From contig JQIX01000014.1 in the NCBI GenBank assembly GCA_003934925.1, positions 1-64,000 of the forward strand: a stretch of 64,000 bases of DNA. The letters run 5' to 3'. The notes under the pieces are model-generated. The model was not told the DNA's origin. It saw only the letters and a program-made list of their open reading frames with translations, and did no database searches. The position numbers were made by a program, and so were the translations under genes. This stretch comes from Epsilonproteobacteria bacterium (ex Lamellibrachia satsuma) (lineage in GTDB: Bacteria > Campylobacterota > Campylobacteria > Campylobacterales > Sulfurovaceae). Positions 1 to 8,318 of the stretch are shown here, in pieces (within the stretch, counting starts at the first letter, position 1; each line of letters opens with the position of its first letter).

Positions 1-119
1 AGAATAGCACTTGTTATATATTTATTGACACAAATTGAGAGAGATCAGAGAGGAAAATATGCTGACCTTTATCTGATACTTTTAAGATTGTGGTAGAATA
101 GATGGTATAGAATAGTCAA

Positions 120-260
120 TTTAGTTGAAAGTGGGTTTTTCAGGGTTGACTACTTAGTTTGCTCAATCCTGTCATGATGCTTTTCATCGGTGGATTTGTT
201 GGTATTATTATTGCTGCTATGATGCTGCCGATCTTTACTATGTCACAAGGGTTAAAATAA
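120..260 (+). pseudogene. Decayed 3' end of a type II secretion/pilus gspF-like gene
   Basis: The reading frame ending at the stop at 258-260 encodes about 36 residues ending LPIFTMSQGLK, preceded by NPVMMLFIGGFVGIII. This matches the C-terminal membrane segment of GspF/PilC inner-membrane platform proteins as I know the family. The frame is closed by a TGA at 147-149. The family's preceding motif (SGLTT-like) can be read in a different frame just upstream (about 131-154) and is followed by a stop, so at least one frameshift and several stops separate the pieces. No intact upstream part is present. I read it as a remnant of a gspF copy, not a functional gene. The identification is from the motif only. 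Confidence 0.5.
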
Positions 261-277
261 AACACATAAGGGAAAAT

Positions 278-1033
278 ATGACGAAATTACAAAAATTGGG
301 ATACCTGGCACTACTGAGCACAACGGTTGTTTTTGCCGATACCATTGGTGGAGAGATCTCATTGGGAATATATAGCCATTCTCCAAGCGGTTATACTTCT
401 TATGAAACTACTTCTTCTGTGGATCTTGAAGATGATCTAAAATGGAGCACGGAACAAGACATGATGTTCAAAGCTTACATAGAACACCCTCTACCTTTCC
501 TTCCAAATATCAAACTGGGATTCGCAAACCTTTCACATGACGGGAAAGGTAGTGTCACAGCCTTCTCCTGGGGAGACATCATTAATATAAATGGAGATCT
601 TGACTCCGCTCTTGATATGCAAATGTACGATGTAACAGCATACTACGAACTGCTTGACAATACCATAGAAGTTGATGCCGGTATTACATTGAGATATTTG
701 GATGGGACTATAGATGTTACAGTTACACCACTTTTATCTCCAACAGAACATGAGATCGTTGATTTCAACACTTTGGTTCCTATGCTCTACGGAAAGGCAA
801 AATTCAATATCCCAACTACTGATATCAGTCTGCAGTTCGAAGGTAATGCCATCAGCTATGAAGATACCACTTTTTATGACTATGAGATCAGTGCACGCTA
901 TACTTTTACTATGGGACTCGGTATCGAAGCAGGTTATAAGGCATTACATCTTGACAGTGAAGATCTTGAAAACGGATTAAGTACAGATATGGACTTTAAA
1001 GGACCATATGCGTCACTTGTTTGGGATTTTTAA
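278..1033 (+). CDS. Outer-membrane beta-barrel protein, TIGR04219-like
   Basis: A 251-residue secreted protein. The N-terminus has a typical Sec signal peptide (residues 1 to about 20, cleavage after VFA). The rest alternates short polar turns with amphipathic strands and ends in an aromatic residue (SLVWDF), as expected for insertion by the Bam machinery. The pattern (start of the mature protein DTIGGEISLGIY, length about 250) resembles the TIGR04219 outer-membrane protein family found in Campylobacterota and gammaproteobacteria. No transport substrate is known. AGGGAAA lies just upstream of the ATG. The stop overlaps the ATG of the next gene (TAATG), so the two are probably cotranslated. 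Confidence 0.75.
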   Translation: MTKLQKLGYLALLSTTVVFADTIGGEISLGIYSHSPSGYTSYETTSSVDLEDDLKWSTEQDMMFKAYIEHPLPFLPNIKLGFANLSHDGKGSVTAFSWGDIININGDLDSALDMQMYDVTAYYELLDNTIEVDAGITLRYLDGTIDVTVTPLLSPTEHEIVDFNTLVPMLYGKAKFNIPTTDISLQFEGNAISYEDTTFYDYEISARYTFTMGLGIEAGYKALHLDSEDLENGLSTDMDFKGPYASLVWDF

Positions 1034-1515
1034 TGGCAAAAAAACGTTTTCGCGACATTAAACAGGGGAAGATAGAAAAATCTGCTATAGAAAAAAGTCC
1101 TGCACACAAAAGAGAGTATGCTTCTGCCGGGACAAAAGTAAAAGCTTTTCTGACTGATGCTTTTATGCTCGTGATGCCTATCATGTATATTGTTTTTTAT
1201 CTTGTAATGGGCGGGCGTGAAGGCTTTGCCGAGCACAAGGCAGTAGGATGGCTTTATATTTTAATACCACTAGTCATCATACAGACCATCTTTATGTTCA
1301 AAACAGGTCAAACACCGGGCTACCGTGCTTATGACCTTATGCTTATAGATGACGGTACAGGAGACAAACCCTCTCTTTTTATGATTGTTTTTAGAAATCT
1401 ATGCGCTATTCTCTCTTTATTCACTCTTTTTGGCTGGATAATGATGTTCTTTAGAAAAGACAGCAAAACCCTGCATGACCTTTTAAGTCGAACCGCTGTC
1501 ATCTACAAAAAGTGA
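1033..1515 (+). CDS. RDD family integral membrane protein
   Basis: A 160-residue protein starting at the ATG that overlaps the preceding stop (TAATG). After a basic N-terminal stretch rich in Lys it has three hydrophobic segments, at about residues 36-58, 71-90 and 117-140, with the RAYDLMLIDD motif between the second and third. This layout fits the RDD family (Pfam RDD), small inner-membrane proteins of mostly unknown function, some implicated in ion transport. The C-terminal DLLSRTAVI resembles the family's usual end. It sits in a tight string with the MFS gene (GTGA overlap) and mobA downstream. Confidence 0.75.
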   Translation: MAKKRFRDIKQGKIEKSAIEKSPAHKREYASAGTKVKAFLTDAFMLVMPIMYIVFYLVMGGREGFAEHKAVGWLYILIPLVIIQTIFMFKTGQTPGYRAYDLMLIDDGTGDKPSLFMIVFRNLCAILSLFTLFGWIMMFFRKDSKTLHDLLSRTAVIYKK

Positions 1516-2651
1516 TTTGCAAGGAAATGAAGCCCACACAAGCATCTCTCTCCCCACTTTTAGGTGCATATTACTTTTTTTACTTTGCACTGGTGGGTGT
1601 ATATCTCATCTTCATGCCCAAGGTTCTGCTTGAATTAGGATATTCTGCCGTTGAAGTAGGTATTGTATATGCAGCTGCACCTTTCATGCGTTTTTTGCTC
1701 CCTTTTGTATTTCGCCACTATTTGGTACTTACACCAAAGATCTGTCTTCTCTCTTTGCTGCTTACTTTTGTCGGGACACTTATTTTTTTAGGTACGGTAA
1801 AAAGTTTTATCTTTTATCTTTTTGCCAACCTTCTTTTCGGCGCAGCCATGGGCATATCTCTGCCTTATGTAGAGACCATAGCACTTGCTTCTTTATCTAA
1901 AAGCCATTACGGGAAAGTACGCCTTTGGGGTTCTTTGGGTTTTATGGGGATCGCCCTGTGGTTAGGGAAAGTATTGGAAATACCCTATCAGGCACTCTAT
2001 TATTTAAGTGCTATGGCATTTTTAACCCTGTTGTTTGGTGCCCTTATTATAAAGTATGATACCATCTCCCATCGAACAGCACAGGATGATGCCAGTTTTT
2101 CTCTTTTAAAATATTGGGCATTTTGGCTTTCTGTATTTCTTATGCAGGTAGGATTTGGAGGATTTTATAATTTTTTTACAATCTATGAAACATCCCACGG
2201 TATTTCTCTTGAGATGACAAGCTGGATGTGGAGTTTTGGCGTGGTCTGTGAAATATTTATGCTCTATTTTCAGGGACCACTACTTCAAAGAAACCTACTG
2301 AATATCTTACAATTTGCAATACTCATCACTGCCTTACGCTGGATGATGCTTTATCTTTTTCCTGATTCAGTAGTACTTACTTTTGCTTCACAGTCTTTAC
2401 ATGCTGTGAGTTTTGCCCTATACCATACTGCATCGATCACTTATGTCTTTTCCCTCTATAGCCAGAAAAAACTGGCTCAACAATTCTTCTTGGGTATTGC
2501 TTTTGGCTTGGGTGGCTCTGTAGGGGCTGTGCTCTCCGGGCAGATCTATGGCGAAAAGATGTTTTTAATAGAGGCTATGATCACTCTTATGGCATTTATG
2601 GTATTGTGGGTACATCAACGACGCAAAGCAGGAATTTTAAATGAAGTATAA
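1512..2651 (+). CDS. MFS transporter, MFS_1-like family
   Basis: A hydrophobic protein of about 379 residues with roughly 12 predicted membrane segments. The N-terminal part (LGAYYFFYFALVGVYLIFMP) and the loop with KVRLWGSLGFMG resemble the 'MFS_1_like' group that includes the 3-phenylpropionate transporter HcaT. The substrate cannot be told from sequence. Two starts are possible: GTG at 1512, overlapping the preceding TGA by four bases, and ATG at 1527. The AAGGA at 1521-1525 is too close to serve the ATG, so I keep the GTG, but this is uncertain. The 3' end overlaps mobA by 11 bases. Confidence 0.7.
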   Translation: MICKEMKPTQASLSPLLGAYYFFYFALVGVYLIFMPKVLLELGYSAVEVGIVYAAAPFMRFLLPFVFRHYLVLTPKICLLSLLLTFVGTLIFLGTVKSFIFYLFANLLFGAAMGISLPYVETIALASLSKSHYGKVRLWGSLGFMGIALWLGKVLEIPYQALYYLSAMAFLTLLFGALIIKYDTISHRTAQDDASFSLLKYWAFWLSVFLMQVGFGGFYNFFTIYETSHGISLEMTSWMWSFGVVCEIFMLYFQGPLLQRNLLNILQFAILITALRWMMLYLFPDSVVLTFASQSLHAVSFALYHTASITYVFSLYSQKKLAQQFFLGIAFGLGGSVGAVLSGQIYGEKMFLIEAMITLMAFMVLWVHQRRKAGILNEV

Positions 2652-3216
2652 TATCCCCGCTATACTCTTTGCAGGTGGGAAAAGCTCTCGTATGGGTAAA
2701 GACAAAGCGCTGCTTCCTTTTGCCGGGCACAACACACTCAGTGAATTTCAGTACAGCAGACTGAGCAATCTGTTTCAAAAAGTCTATCTTTCTGCTAAAG
2801 AGGATAAGTTCGATTTTGATGCACTCATCATCCTAGACCGTTATGAAGAGAGTTCACCCTTGGTCGGCATTGTTTCACTCTTTGAAACGCTGAAGGAAGA
2901 CAGGGTCTTTATACTCAGTGTAGATGCCCCCTTTGTAAATGAAAGAGTGATAGAAGCATTACTGAACTCCAAAGAGAACTTTGATGCTGTTATTGCCCAA
3001 AGCAGCAGTGGGACACAGCCATTATGCGGTGTATACAACCGTTCCATCCTGCCTTTGGCCCAAAAGCATTTGAACGAGGGAAAGCATCGGCTAAACCATC
3101 TACTTAAGGCTGCAAACACCCAGTTCATATCTTTTGAGAATGATTCACTTTTCATGAATATAAACCATCCCCACGAATATGAGGATGCTTTATTGTTTTG
3201 CCAGGCAGACAAATAA
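2641..3216 (+). CDS. mobA: Molybdenum cofactor guanylyltransferase
   Basis: A 191-residue cytoplasmic enzyme that transfers GMP from GTP to Mo-molybdopterin, giving the guanine dinucleotide form of the cofactor used by DMSO-reductase-family enzymes. The N-terminal nucleotide-binding signature LFAGGKSSRMGKDKALLPF is at residues 9-27. The Mg-binding SVDAPFV segment lies at about residue 97. The length is typical of the family. It overlaps the MFS gene by 11 bases. It is functionally linked to the two PsrA-type molybdoenzymes encoded about 13-20 kb downstream, which need this cofactor. Confidence 0.9.
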   Translation: MKYNIPAILFAGGKSSRMGKDKALLPFAGHNTLSEFQYSRLSNLFQKVYLSAKEDKFDFDALIILDRYEESSPLVGIVSLFETLKEDRVFILSVDAPFVNERVIEALLNSKENFDAVIAQSSSGTQPLCGVYNRSILPLAQKHLNEGKHRLNHLLKAANTQFISFENDSLFMNINHPHEYEDALLFCQADK

Positions 3217-3219
3217 AAC

Positions 3220-4140
3220 CTATCTTGCTTTAAAACTCATTTTACTATTATCACTGTCCAACATTTGCATCATGAGCTTCTTGGAGAAGAAGAGGAATTT
3301 TTCAAACAATGTGCTATGGTATTTGTCTTTATGATAGATCATCAAAAAGTCTCTTTTGCATTCAAAGTTCTTCACATCTACCTTGTGCAGTTTCCCTTCT
3401 GCTATCTCATTTTCTACAGAGATCTTTGAAATACAGGTCAGACATTCACGATTCATCAATATGCTTTTGATAGACTCTGTATGCCCCAATTCAAAGAAGA
3501 TATTCAGATTATCTACTTTCTCTTTGATATAATCCAAAAAGACTTCCCTAGTACCTGAACCTTCTTCTCTCAGTACCCATCTTTTTTCAGCTAATTCATC
3601 GATATAGCAGGGTTTACATAAATTCTTGTCTGAAGTGACAACAAGCAGTTCATCCACCCCTATCTTCTCTCTAATGATATCTGATCCGGAAACAAATCCT
3701 TCCACAAACCCAACATCAATACTTCCCTCCTGTATCATCTGCGTGATCTCTTTCGTATTTCCCTCCTTCAGTGTGATCTTCACATCAGGATAGGAACTCA
3801 TATAGCTACAGATGATGGACGGCATAAGATAATCTACGATCGTTGTACTCGCACCTACCCGGATCATCCCTTTATTTTCAGAATTTTTGAATTCATACTC
3901 TATATCTGAGAGCTTTTTATAGATAGGGTCTATCTCTTTATAAAAAGCCCTGCCTACTTCATTAAGTACCAACTTTTTATTGATCCTGTCAAAAACAGGA
4001 CGCCCTAAAATATTTTCCAACTCTTTAATGGACATAGAGATCGCAGATTGACTCAACTTCATCTCTTTTGCTACATTGGTAAGGTGCCCTGATGCCACAA
4101 CATTGAGAAAAATTTGCATTTGCCTAAGGGTTAATTTCAT
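3220..4140 (-). CDS. LysR-family transcriptional regulator, YeiE-like
   Basis: A 306-residue protein with an N-terminal winged helix-turn-helix (residues 1 to about 60, including LSQSAISMSIKELENILGRPVFDR) and a C-terminal substrate-binding domain of the CysB/YeiE type. It is divergent from a yeiH-type gene, and the LysR–yeiH pairing is common in bacteria. In E. coli, YeiE is a sulfite-responsive regulator in the same neighbourhood. The intergenic region holds a palindrome overlapping the yeiH -10 box that could be its operator. The call as a LysR regulator is firm; regulation of the neighbour is inferred from context. Confidence 0.85.
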   Translation of the reverse strand: MKLTLRQMQIFLNVVASGHLTNVAKEMKLSQSAISMSIKELENILGRPVFDRINKKLVLNEVGRAFYKEIDPIYKKLSDIEYEFKNSENKGMIRVGASTTIVDYLMPSIICSYMSSYPDVKITLKEGNTKEITQMIQEGSIDVGFVEGFVSGSDIIREKIGVDELLVVTSDKNLCKPCYIDELAEKRWVLREEGSGTREVFLDYIKEKVDNLNIFFELGHTESIKSILMNRECLTCISKISVENEIAEGKLHKVDVKNFECKRDFLMIYHKDKYHSTLFEKFLFFSKKLMMQMLDSDNSKMSFKAR

Positions 4141-4230
4141 ATACTCTCTTTTGTTCTATAAAACTTATTATAGTTCTTTATTTGATTGATTTTGTATTGT
4201 ATCAAAATTATAGTAGAATTTCAAAATAGT

Positions 4231-4251
4231 TATCAATTTTTTTGATATAAT
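4231..4251 (+). promoter_or_regulatory. Promoter and palindromic operator of the yeiH-type gene
   Basis: TATCAA-N5-TTGATA occupies 4231-4247 as a perfect inverted repeat. A TATAAT -10 box (4246-4251) overlaps its right arm, so a bound protein would cover the promoter. A second loose pair, TTGAT and ATCAA, lies upstream around 4188-4206. LysR proteins bind imperfect palindromes of this kind between divergent genes, so this is the best candidate for autoregulation and control of yeiH. Binding is inferred. Confidence 0.45.
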
Positions 4252-4271
4252 AAAATTAAAAAGGGTTCAAT

Positions 4272-5339
4272 ATGGCTTTTTCTCCTGAAAATCGCATGGG
4301 AACACTCAGCGGTATTCTTTTTGTTGCGATCTTTGCAGCAGCAGCAACATTCATCTCTGGGTTAGGCCCCGTTAAGGCACTTGGCCTCTCTCCTCTTGTT
4401 ATCGGTATCGTAATGGGTATCTTTTATGCAAATACATTACATAACAAAATGCCTAAAGAATGGCAGAGCGGTATCACTTTTTCCGGCAAGAAGATCCTGC
4501 GTTTTGCAATCGTACTTTATGGTTTCCGTCTTACTTTTCAGGAAATCATTGCCGTCGGTCTAGACGGGTTTCTTGTGTCACTCACCATGCTAACCTCTAC
4601 ACTGATCATAGGCTCATGGCTAGGAACAAAGATCTTTAAGATGGAGAAGGACACCTCCATCTTAACTGCTGCAGGAGCTGCTGTATGTGGTGCCGCGGCA
4701 GTACTTGCGACCGAACCTGTTCTTAAAGCAGAAGAATATAAAACAGCTATTGCAGTTTCCATGGTCGTACTTTTCGGTACCATCTCCATGTTCCTCTACC
4801 CGGTACTCTATACTGGTATTATCGAACATGCGACAGGCTTCCTGCATATGACTGCCAGAGAGTTCGGTATCTATGTGGGTGGTACCATCCATGAGGTTGC
4901 ACAGGTCGTTGCCGTTCCTGCATCGGTTCCAGGTTCTCCAAAAGAGATGGCTGACGCTGCCGTTATCGTCAAAATGACCCGTGTAATTATGATCGCTCCT
5001 ATGCTCATCATACTTGGTCTCTACCTTGCATGGGATGCCAAAAGAAGCGGTGGAGAGCACAGTGGAAAAACGAAGCTTGTTATCCCATGGTTCGCTGTTT
5101 ACTTCATCATGGTAGCAGGGTTCAACTCATTCCATCTCATACCTCAGAATATCGTTGACGTCATTAACCAAATAGATACCTTCCTGCTTACCATGGCAAT
5201 GACCGCACTGGGTATGGGAACGATCTTTGCAAAGTTCAAAGGCTTGGGACTTGCACCGGTCTATACAGCGCTTGGTATGTTCGTCTGGCTTGTAGTCGGT
5301 GGATTTACTATCACAAAATTGATCGTAGAGGTATTGTAA
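4272..5339 (+). CDS. YeiH/UPF0324 family putative sulfate/sulfite exporter
   Basis: A 355-residue polytopic inner-membrane protein with about ten hydrophobic segments. It matches the conserved YeiH family (TIGR00698, Cons_hypoth698), with signatures such as LSPLVIGIVMGIFYAN, GKKILRFAIVLYGFRLTF, AAGAAVCGAAAVLATEPV and GGTIHEVAQVVA. The family is annotated as putative sulfate exporters; direct transport data are scarce. It is divergent from a LysR gene, supporting control by a sulfur-compound-sensing regulator. In a sulfur-metabolising organism, export of sulfite or sulfate would be a reasonable role, but that is inference. A hairpin terminator follows. Confidence 0.8.
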   Translation: MAFSPENRMGTLSGILFVAIFAAAATFISGLGPVKALGLSPLVIGIVMGIFYANTLHNKMPKEWQSGITFSGKKILRFAIVLYGFRLTFQEIIAVGLDGFLVSLTMLTSTLIIGSWLGTKIFKMEKDTSILTAAGAAVCGAAAVLATEPVLKAEEYKTAIAVSMVVLFGTISMFLYPVLYTGIIEHATGFLHMTAREFGIYVGGTIHEVAQVVAVPASVPGSPKEMADAAVIVKMTRVIMIAPMLIILGLYLAWDAKRSGGEHSGKTKLVIPWFAVYFIMVAGFNSFHLIPQNIVDVINQIDTFLLTMAMTALGMGTIFAKFKGLGLAPVYTALGMFVWLVVGGFTITKLIVEVL

Positions 5340-5347
5340 GCGCGCAA

Positions 5348-5365
5348 GGTGCGTGATTACGCACC
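5348..5365. terminator. Hairpin between convergent genes
   Basis: GGTGCGT-GATT-ACGCACC forms a 7-bp perfect stem between the yeiH-type gene and comM, which converge here. On the + strand it is followed by CTACTTTCTT, a weak U-rich tail. It may serve transcripts from both sides. Confidence 0.55.
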
Positions 5366-6955
5366 CTACTTTCTTCGTCTGTAGCTCAAGGCTTCCAGGA
5401 TATCTGATTTCTCTATCTTTTTATGCATATTGAGATCTGCTATCGTTCGTCCTGTCTTTTTCACAGATGCAATACTTCTGTGTGAAAGTCCAAATTTACC
5501 TATAGCTCCTTCCAAGATCCTGCTTGCATCTGCATCCAACATACAATACATCTCAATCTCTTCTTCTGTCAATTTGCCATTAAGCCTTTGCTGCCCTCTT
5601 TGTTTTTGCATTTTAAAGGCTTTAAGCACCTCTTCATGCATCTGCTTTGAGCTAACATCCCCCCTGTCCGAACTTTGTACTTCCTGCATCACTACAAAAA
5701 TATCTATACGGTCCAAAAATGGATCAGAGAGCTTATTTTGGTAGCGTTTTATCTCTACTTCACTGCACCTGCATACTTTGGTTTTGGAAAGCAGATTCCC
5801 GCAAGGGCAAGGGTTCTGTGCTGCTACGAACATAATATCTGCCTCATACTCGATCTTTGCATTCACCCTTGCAATATGTACTTTTTTATCCTGTAACGGC
5901 TCCCTTAGTGCTTCAAGTACATTTTTTGAAAAGTGTGGGAGTTCATCAAAAAAGAGTATCCCTTTATGCGCCAATGCAACTTCCCCGATCTTGGCAGTGG
6001 AAGAACCTCCCCCAAATATAGAAGCAGACGTTGCTGTATGATGCGGAGATCTGATGGGACGCAAGGCAGAAAAGTCAGGTGTTATACCATCCAAAAACTG
6101 ATGCTTTGCTATAGAGAGTATTTCCTCCTCGTAAAGTGGAGGCAAGATATCTTTTATCCGCTTGGCGATCATACTTTTACCGCAGCCGGGATTCCCCTCC
6201 ATCAAAAAATTATGCATTCCTGCTGCTGCTATGAGTGAGGCTCTCTTGGCTACTGACTGCCCTTTTACATCTAAAAAATCACTTTCATAATTTCGTTCAA
6301 AGTAATAAGCTCTATTTTCCAATGTAAAACTTTCAGCCTCATAGGTAAATGCCTGTACGTTAGCTTTAAAATTTTTATTTTTGAGTATCTGTATCGCTTC
6401 ACTCAACGTATCCACAGCGATAAAATCTACTCCAGAGATATGACTAAGATACGCGATAGATTCTTTTGGAACAATAGCTCTTTTAATAAGCCCTTTCTCT
6501 TTAAGTGACAAAACCAAAGGAAAGAGCATAGAACTTGTCTTTACTTTTCCATCCAGTCCCAACTCACCGAACACAAAAAGCCCCTCTTCATCTATAGTTG
6601 TTTTATTCAGTGCAATGAGAAGTGCTAAAGAGAGATCAAAATGAGTGCCTGATTTTTTCAAATCTGATGGTGAAAGATTTACCGTTATTTTTAGTGGAGG
6701 GAATACGAACTCATTTGTAAGCAGTGCAGATTTTGTACGTTCTTTTGCTTCTTGTATATCACTGCTTGCAAGACCAACTACAGCAAACCCAGGCAAACCC
6801 TTTGTAAAAGTAGCTTCAACTTCTATAACCTTGGCATTCACCCCTTCAAGTGTTGCACAAGTCAATCTATTTACAATAACTTGTTTTTTTTCTTTTTGTT
6901 TTACTTTAATTTGATTTTTTGGTGGGAGATTACCACTATCTGTTTTTGCATTCAT
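5366..6955 (-). CDS. comM: YifB/ComM family Mg-chelatase-like AAA+ ATPase
   Basis: A 529-residue cytoplasmic ATPase. The N-terminal part (about 30-190) is the Lon-protease-like ChlI domain (TCATLEGVNAKVIEVE, KGLPGFAVVGLASSDI, NLSPSDLKKSG). Walker A GNPGCGKS is at 254-261, Walker B is in GILFFDELPHF, and NPCPCGN is the Cys motif typical of the family. In naturally competent bacteria ComM is a hexameric helicase that promotes branch migration during transformation. The first 25 or so residues (Lys-rich) are an extension compared with usual family members, so a later start cannot be excluded, but I found no better ATG. It stands alone as a transcription unit. Confidence 0.85.
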   Translation of the reverse strand: MNAKTDSGNLPPKNQIKVKQKEKKQVIVNRLTCATLEGVNAKVIEVEATFTKGLPGFAVVGLASSDIQEAKERTKSALLTNEFVFPPLKITVNLSPSDLKKSGTHFDLSLALLIALNKTTIDEEGLFVFGELGLDGKVKTSSMLFPLVLSLKEKGLIKRAIVPKESIAYLSHISGVDFIAVDTLSEAIQILKNKNFKANVQAFTYEAESFTLENRAYYFERNYESDFLDVKGQSVAKRASLIAAAGMHNFLMEGNPGCGKSMIAKRIKDILPPLYEEEILSIAKHQFLDGITPDFSALRPIRSPHHTATSASIFGGGSSTAKIGEVALAHKGILFFDELPHFSKNVLEALREPLQDKKVHIARVNAKIEYEADIMFVAAQNPCPCGNLLSKTKVCRCSEVEIKRYQNKLSDPFLDRIDIFVVMQEVQSSDRGDVSSKQMHEEVLKAFKMQKQRGQQRLNGKLTEEEIEMYCMLDADASRILEGAIGKFGLSHRSIASVKKTGRTIADLNMHKKIEKSDILEALSYRRRK

Positions 6956-7082
6956 AGTGACAGTTTCACATAAATCAGGAAGAGAAGCTAAAAATATGTC
7001 AAATTGTAATATTTTTTTGATTTAACAGAGTGAACATAAAAATATTTTGATTACAAAAAAATATCTCGTAGAAGATGATTGC

Positions 7083-7607
7083 TTATCGCTCTTTTAGTCG
7101 TTTTTTCCACTCTTTTTCAAATTTTTTTCGTTTAATATAGGAGAGCTTCTCAATGAAAACCTTACCATCCAAATGGTCTATTTCATGCTGCATAGCGATA
7201 GCAAGAAAATCATCATCTTCGATAATATGCTTTTTGCCATTTCTGTCATAGTACTCTACCTTCACATGCTTTGCGCGTTCTATATCTTCATAGAAACCGG
7301 GAATTGAAAGACATCCTTCCTGGAATTTTTCACTACCGTCTTTTTCAATGATAACAGGGTTGATCATCTCTAAAGTATTCTCTTTTGGCTGATCGTTCTC
7401 ACCCTCTTTATCTTCCAAAGGAACATTAATGATCAATGCTCTTAAATCAACTCCTACCTGAATAGCAGCAAGCCCTACACCTTTTTTAGCGCACATAGTT
7501 TCATACATATCATCAAGAAGATCATGTAAAGCTCCATTAAAAGACTCCACCTCTTTAGAGATAAGTTTAAGTCTTTTATCCGGATATACGACTATCTCTC
7601 TAATCAT
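7083..7607 (-). CDS. def: Peptide deformylase
   Basis: A 174-residue metalloenzyme that removes the formyl group from the N-terminal methionine of new proteins. All three family motifs are present: GVGLAAIQVG (43-52), EGCLSIPG (97-104, Cys metal ligand) and QHEIDHLDG (140-148, two His ligands and catalytic Glu). The length is normal. The start lies 9 bases after the clpP stop, so the two are in one operon, an order often seen in Campylobacterota. Confidence 0.95.
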   Translation of the reverse strand: MIREIVVYPDKRLKLISKEVESFNGALHDLLDDMYETMCAKKGVGLAAIQVGVDLRALIINVPLEDKEGENDQPKENTLEMINPVIIEKDGSEKFQEGCLSIPGFYEDIERAKHVKVEYYDRNGKKHIIEDDDFLAIAMQHEIDHLDGKVFIEKLSYIKRKKFEKEWKKRLKER

Positions 7608-7616
7608 TTCAGTACC

Positions 7617-8204
7617 TTACGAAAAACTTTTAGTTAATACTTTATCGATAAGCCCGTACTCTACCGCCTCTTTTGAAGACATGAAGTTATCACGCTCTGT
7701 ATCTTTTTCAATTCTTTTGGCTGTTTTGCCTGTTTTCTCTGCCAAGATCTCATTGAGTGTATCTTTGAGTCTCTGTATCTCCTGGGCCTGTATCTGAATA
7801 TCTGTTGACTGCCCCTGTGCTCCGCCGGAAGGCTGATGTATCATAATGCGTGCATGCGGGAGTGCATATCGTTTGCCCTTTGTCCCGGAAGCTAATAAAA
7901 ATGCACCCATAGATGCTGCCTGACCTATGCAGATAGTTACGATATCAGGCTTGATGTAATTCATTGTATCAAACATAGAAAGCCCTGAAGTGATCACACC
8001 GCCCGGAGAGTTTATATAAAAATAGATGTCTTTATCCGGGTCCTGTGCTTCAAGGAACAGCAGTTGTGCTACGATAGAAGACGCAACCTGGTCATTTACT
8101 TCACCGCTTAGCATAATGATCCTGTCTTTAAGTAATCGTGAATAGATGTCGTATGATCTTTCGCCTCTGCCTGTCTGTTCTACAACGTATGGAATATAGC
8201 TCAT
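7617..8204 (-). CDS. clpP: ATP-dependent Clp protease proteolytic subunit
   Basis: A 195-residue serine peptidase that forms the double-ring chamber of the Clp protease with ClpX or ClpA. The catalytic triad is visible: Ser98 in GQAASMGA, His123 in MIHQPSGG and Asp172 in DTERDNFM. The N-terminus starts directly with [16 protein letters not shown], the usual mature form with almost no propeptide. Upstream is tig and downstream def. The tig–clpP–def order puts nascent-chain folding, degradation and deformylation together. Confidence 0.95.
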   Translation of the reverse strand: MSYIPYVVEQTGRGERSYDIYSRLLKDRIIMLSGEVNDQVASSIVAQLLFLEAQDPDKDIYFYINSPGGVITSGLSMFDTMNYIKPDIVTICIGQAASMGAFLLASGTKGKRYALPHARIMIHQPSGGAQGQSTDIQIQAQEIQRLKDTLNEILAEKTGKTAKRIEKDTERDNFMSSKEAVEYGLIDKVLTKSFS

Positions 8205-8274
8205 TTTATACCTTTAATAATATATAGTTAAATAGATTTTTAAAATCAACTCAAATATACATTAAAATAATTAA

Positions 8275-8303
8275 CAAAAAAAATCGGGGTATTCTCACCC
8301 CGA
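8275..8303 (-). terminator. Rho-independent terminator of tig
   Basis: Read on the - strand, TCGGGGT-GAGAAT-ACCCCGA is a 7-bp GC-rich stem followed at once by a run of eight T. It lies 15 bases after the trigger factor stop. The intrinsic terminator is strong, so clpP-def probably depends on its own promoter in the gap or on read-through. Confidence 0.85.
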
Positions 8304-8318
8304 CCTAAATATGCTTAC

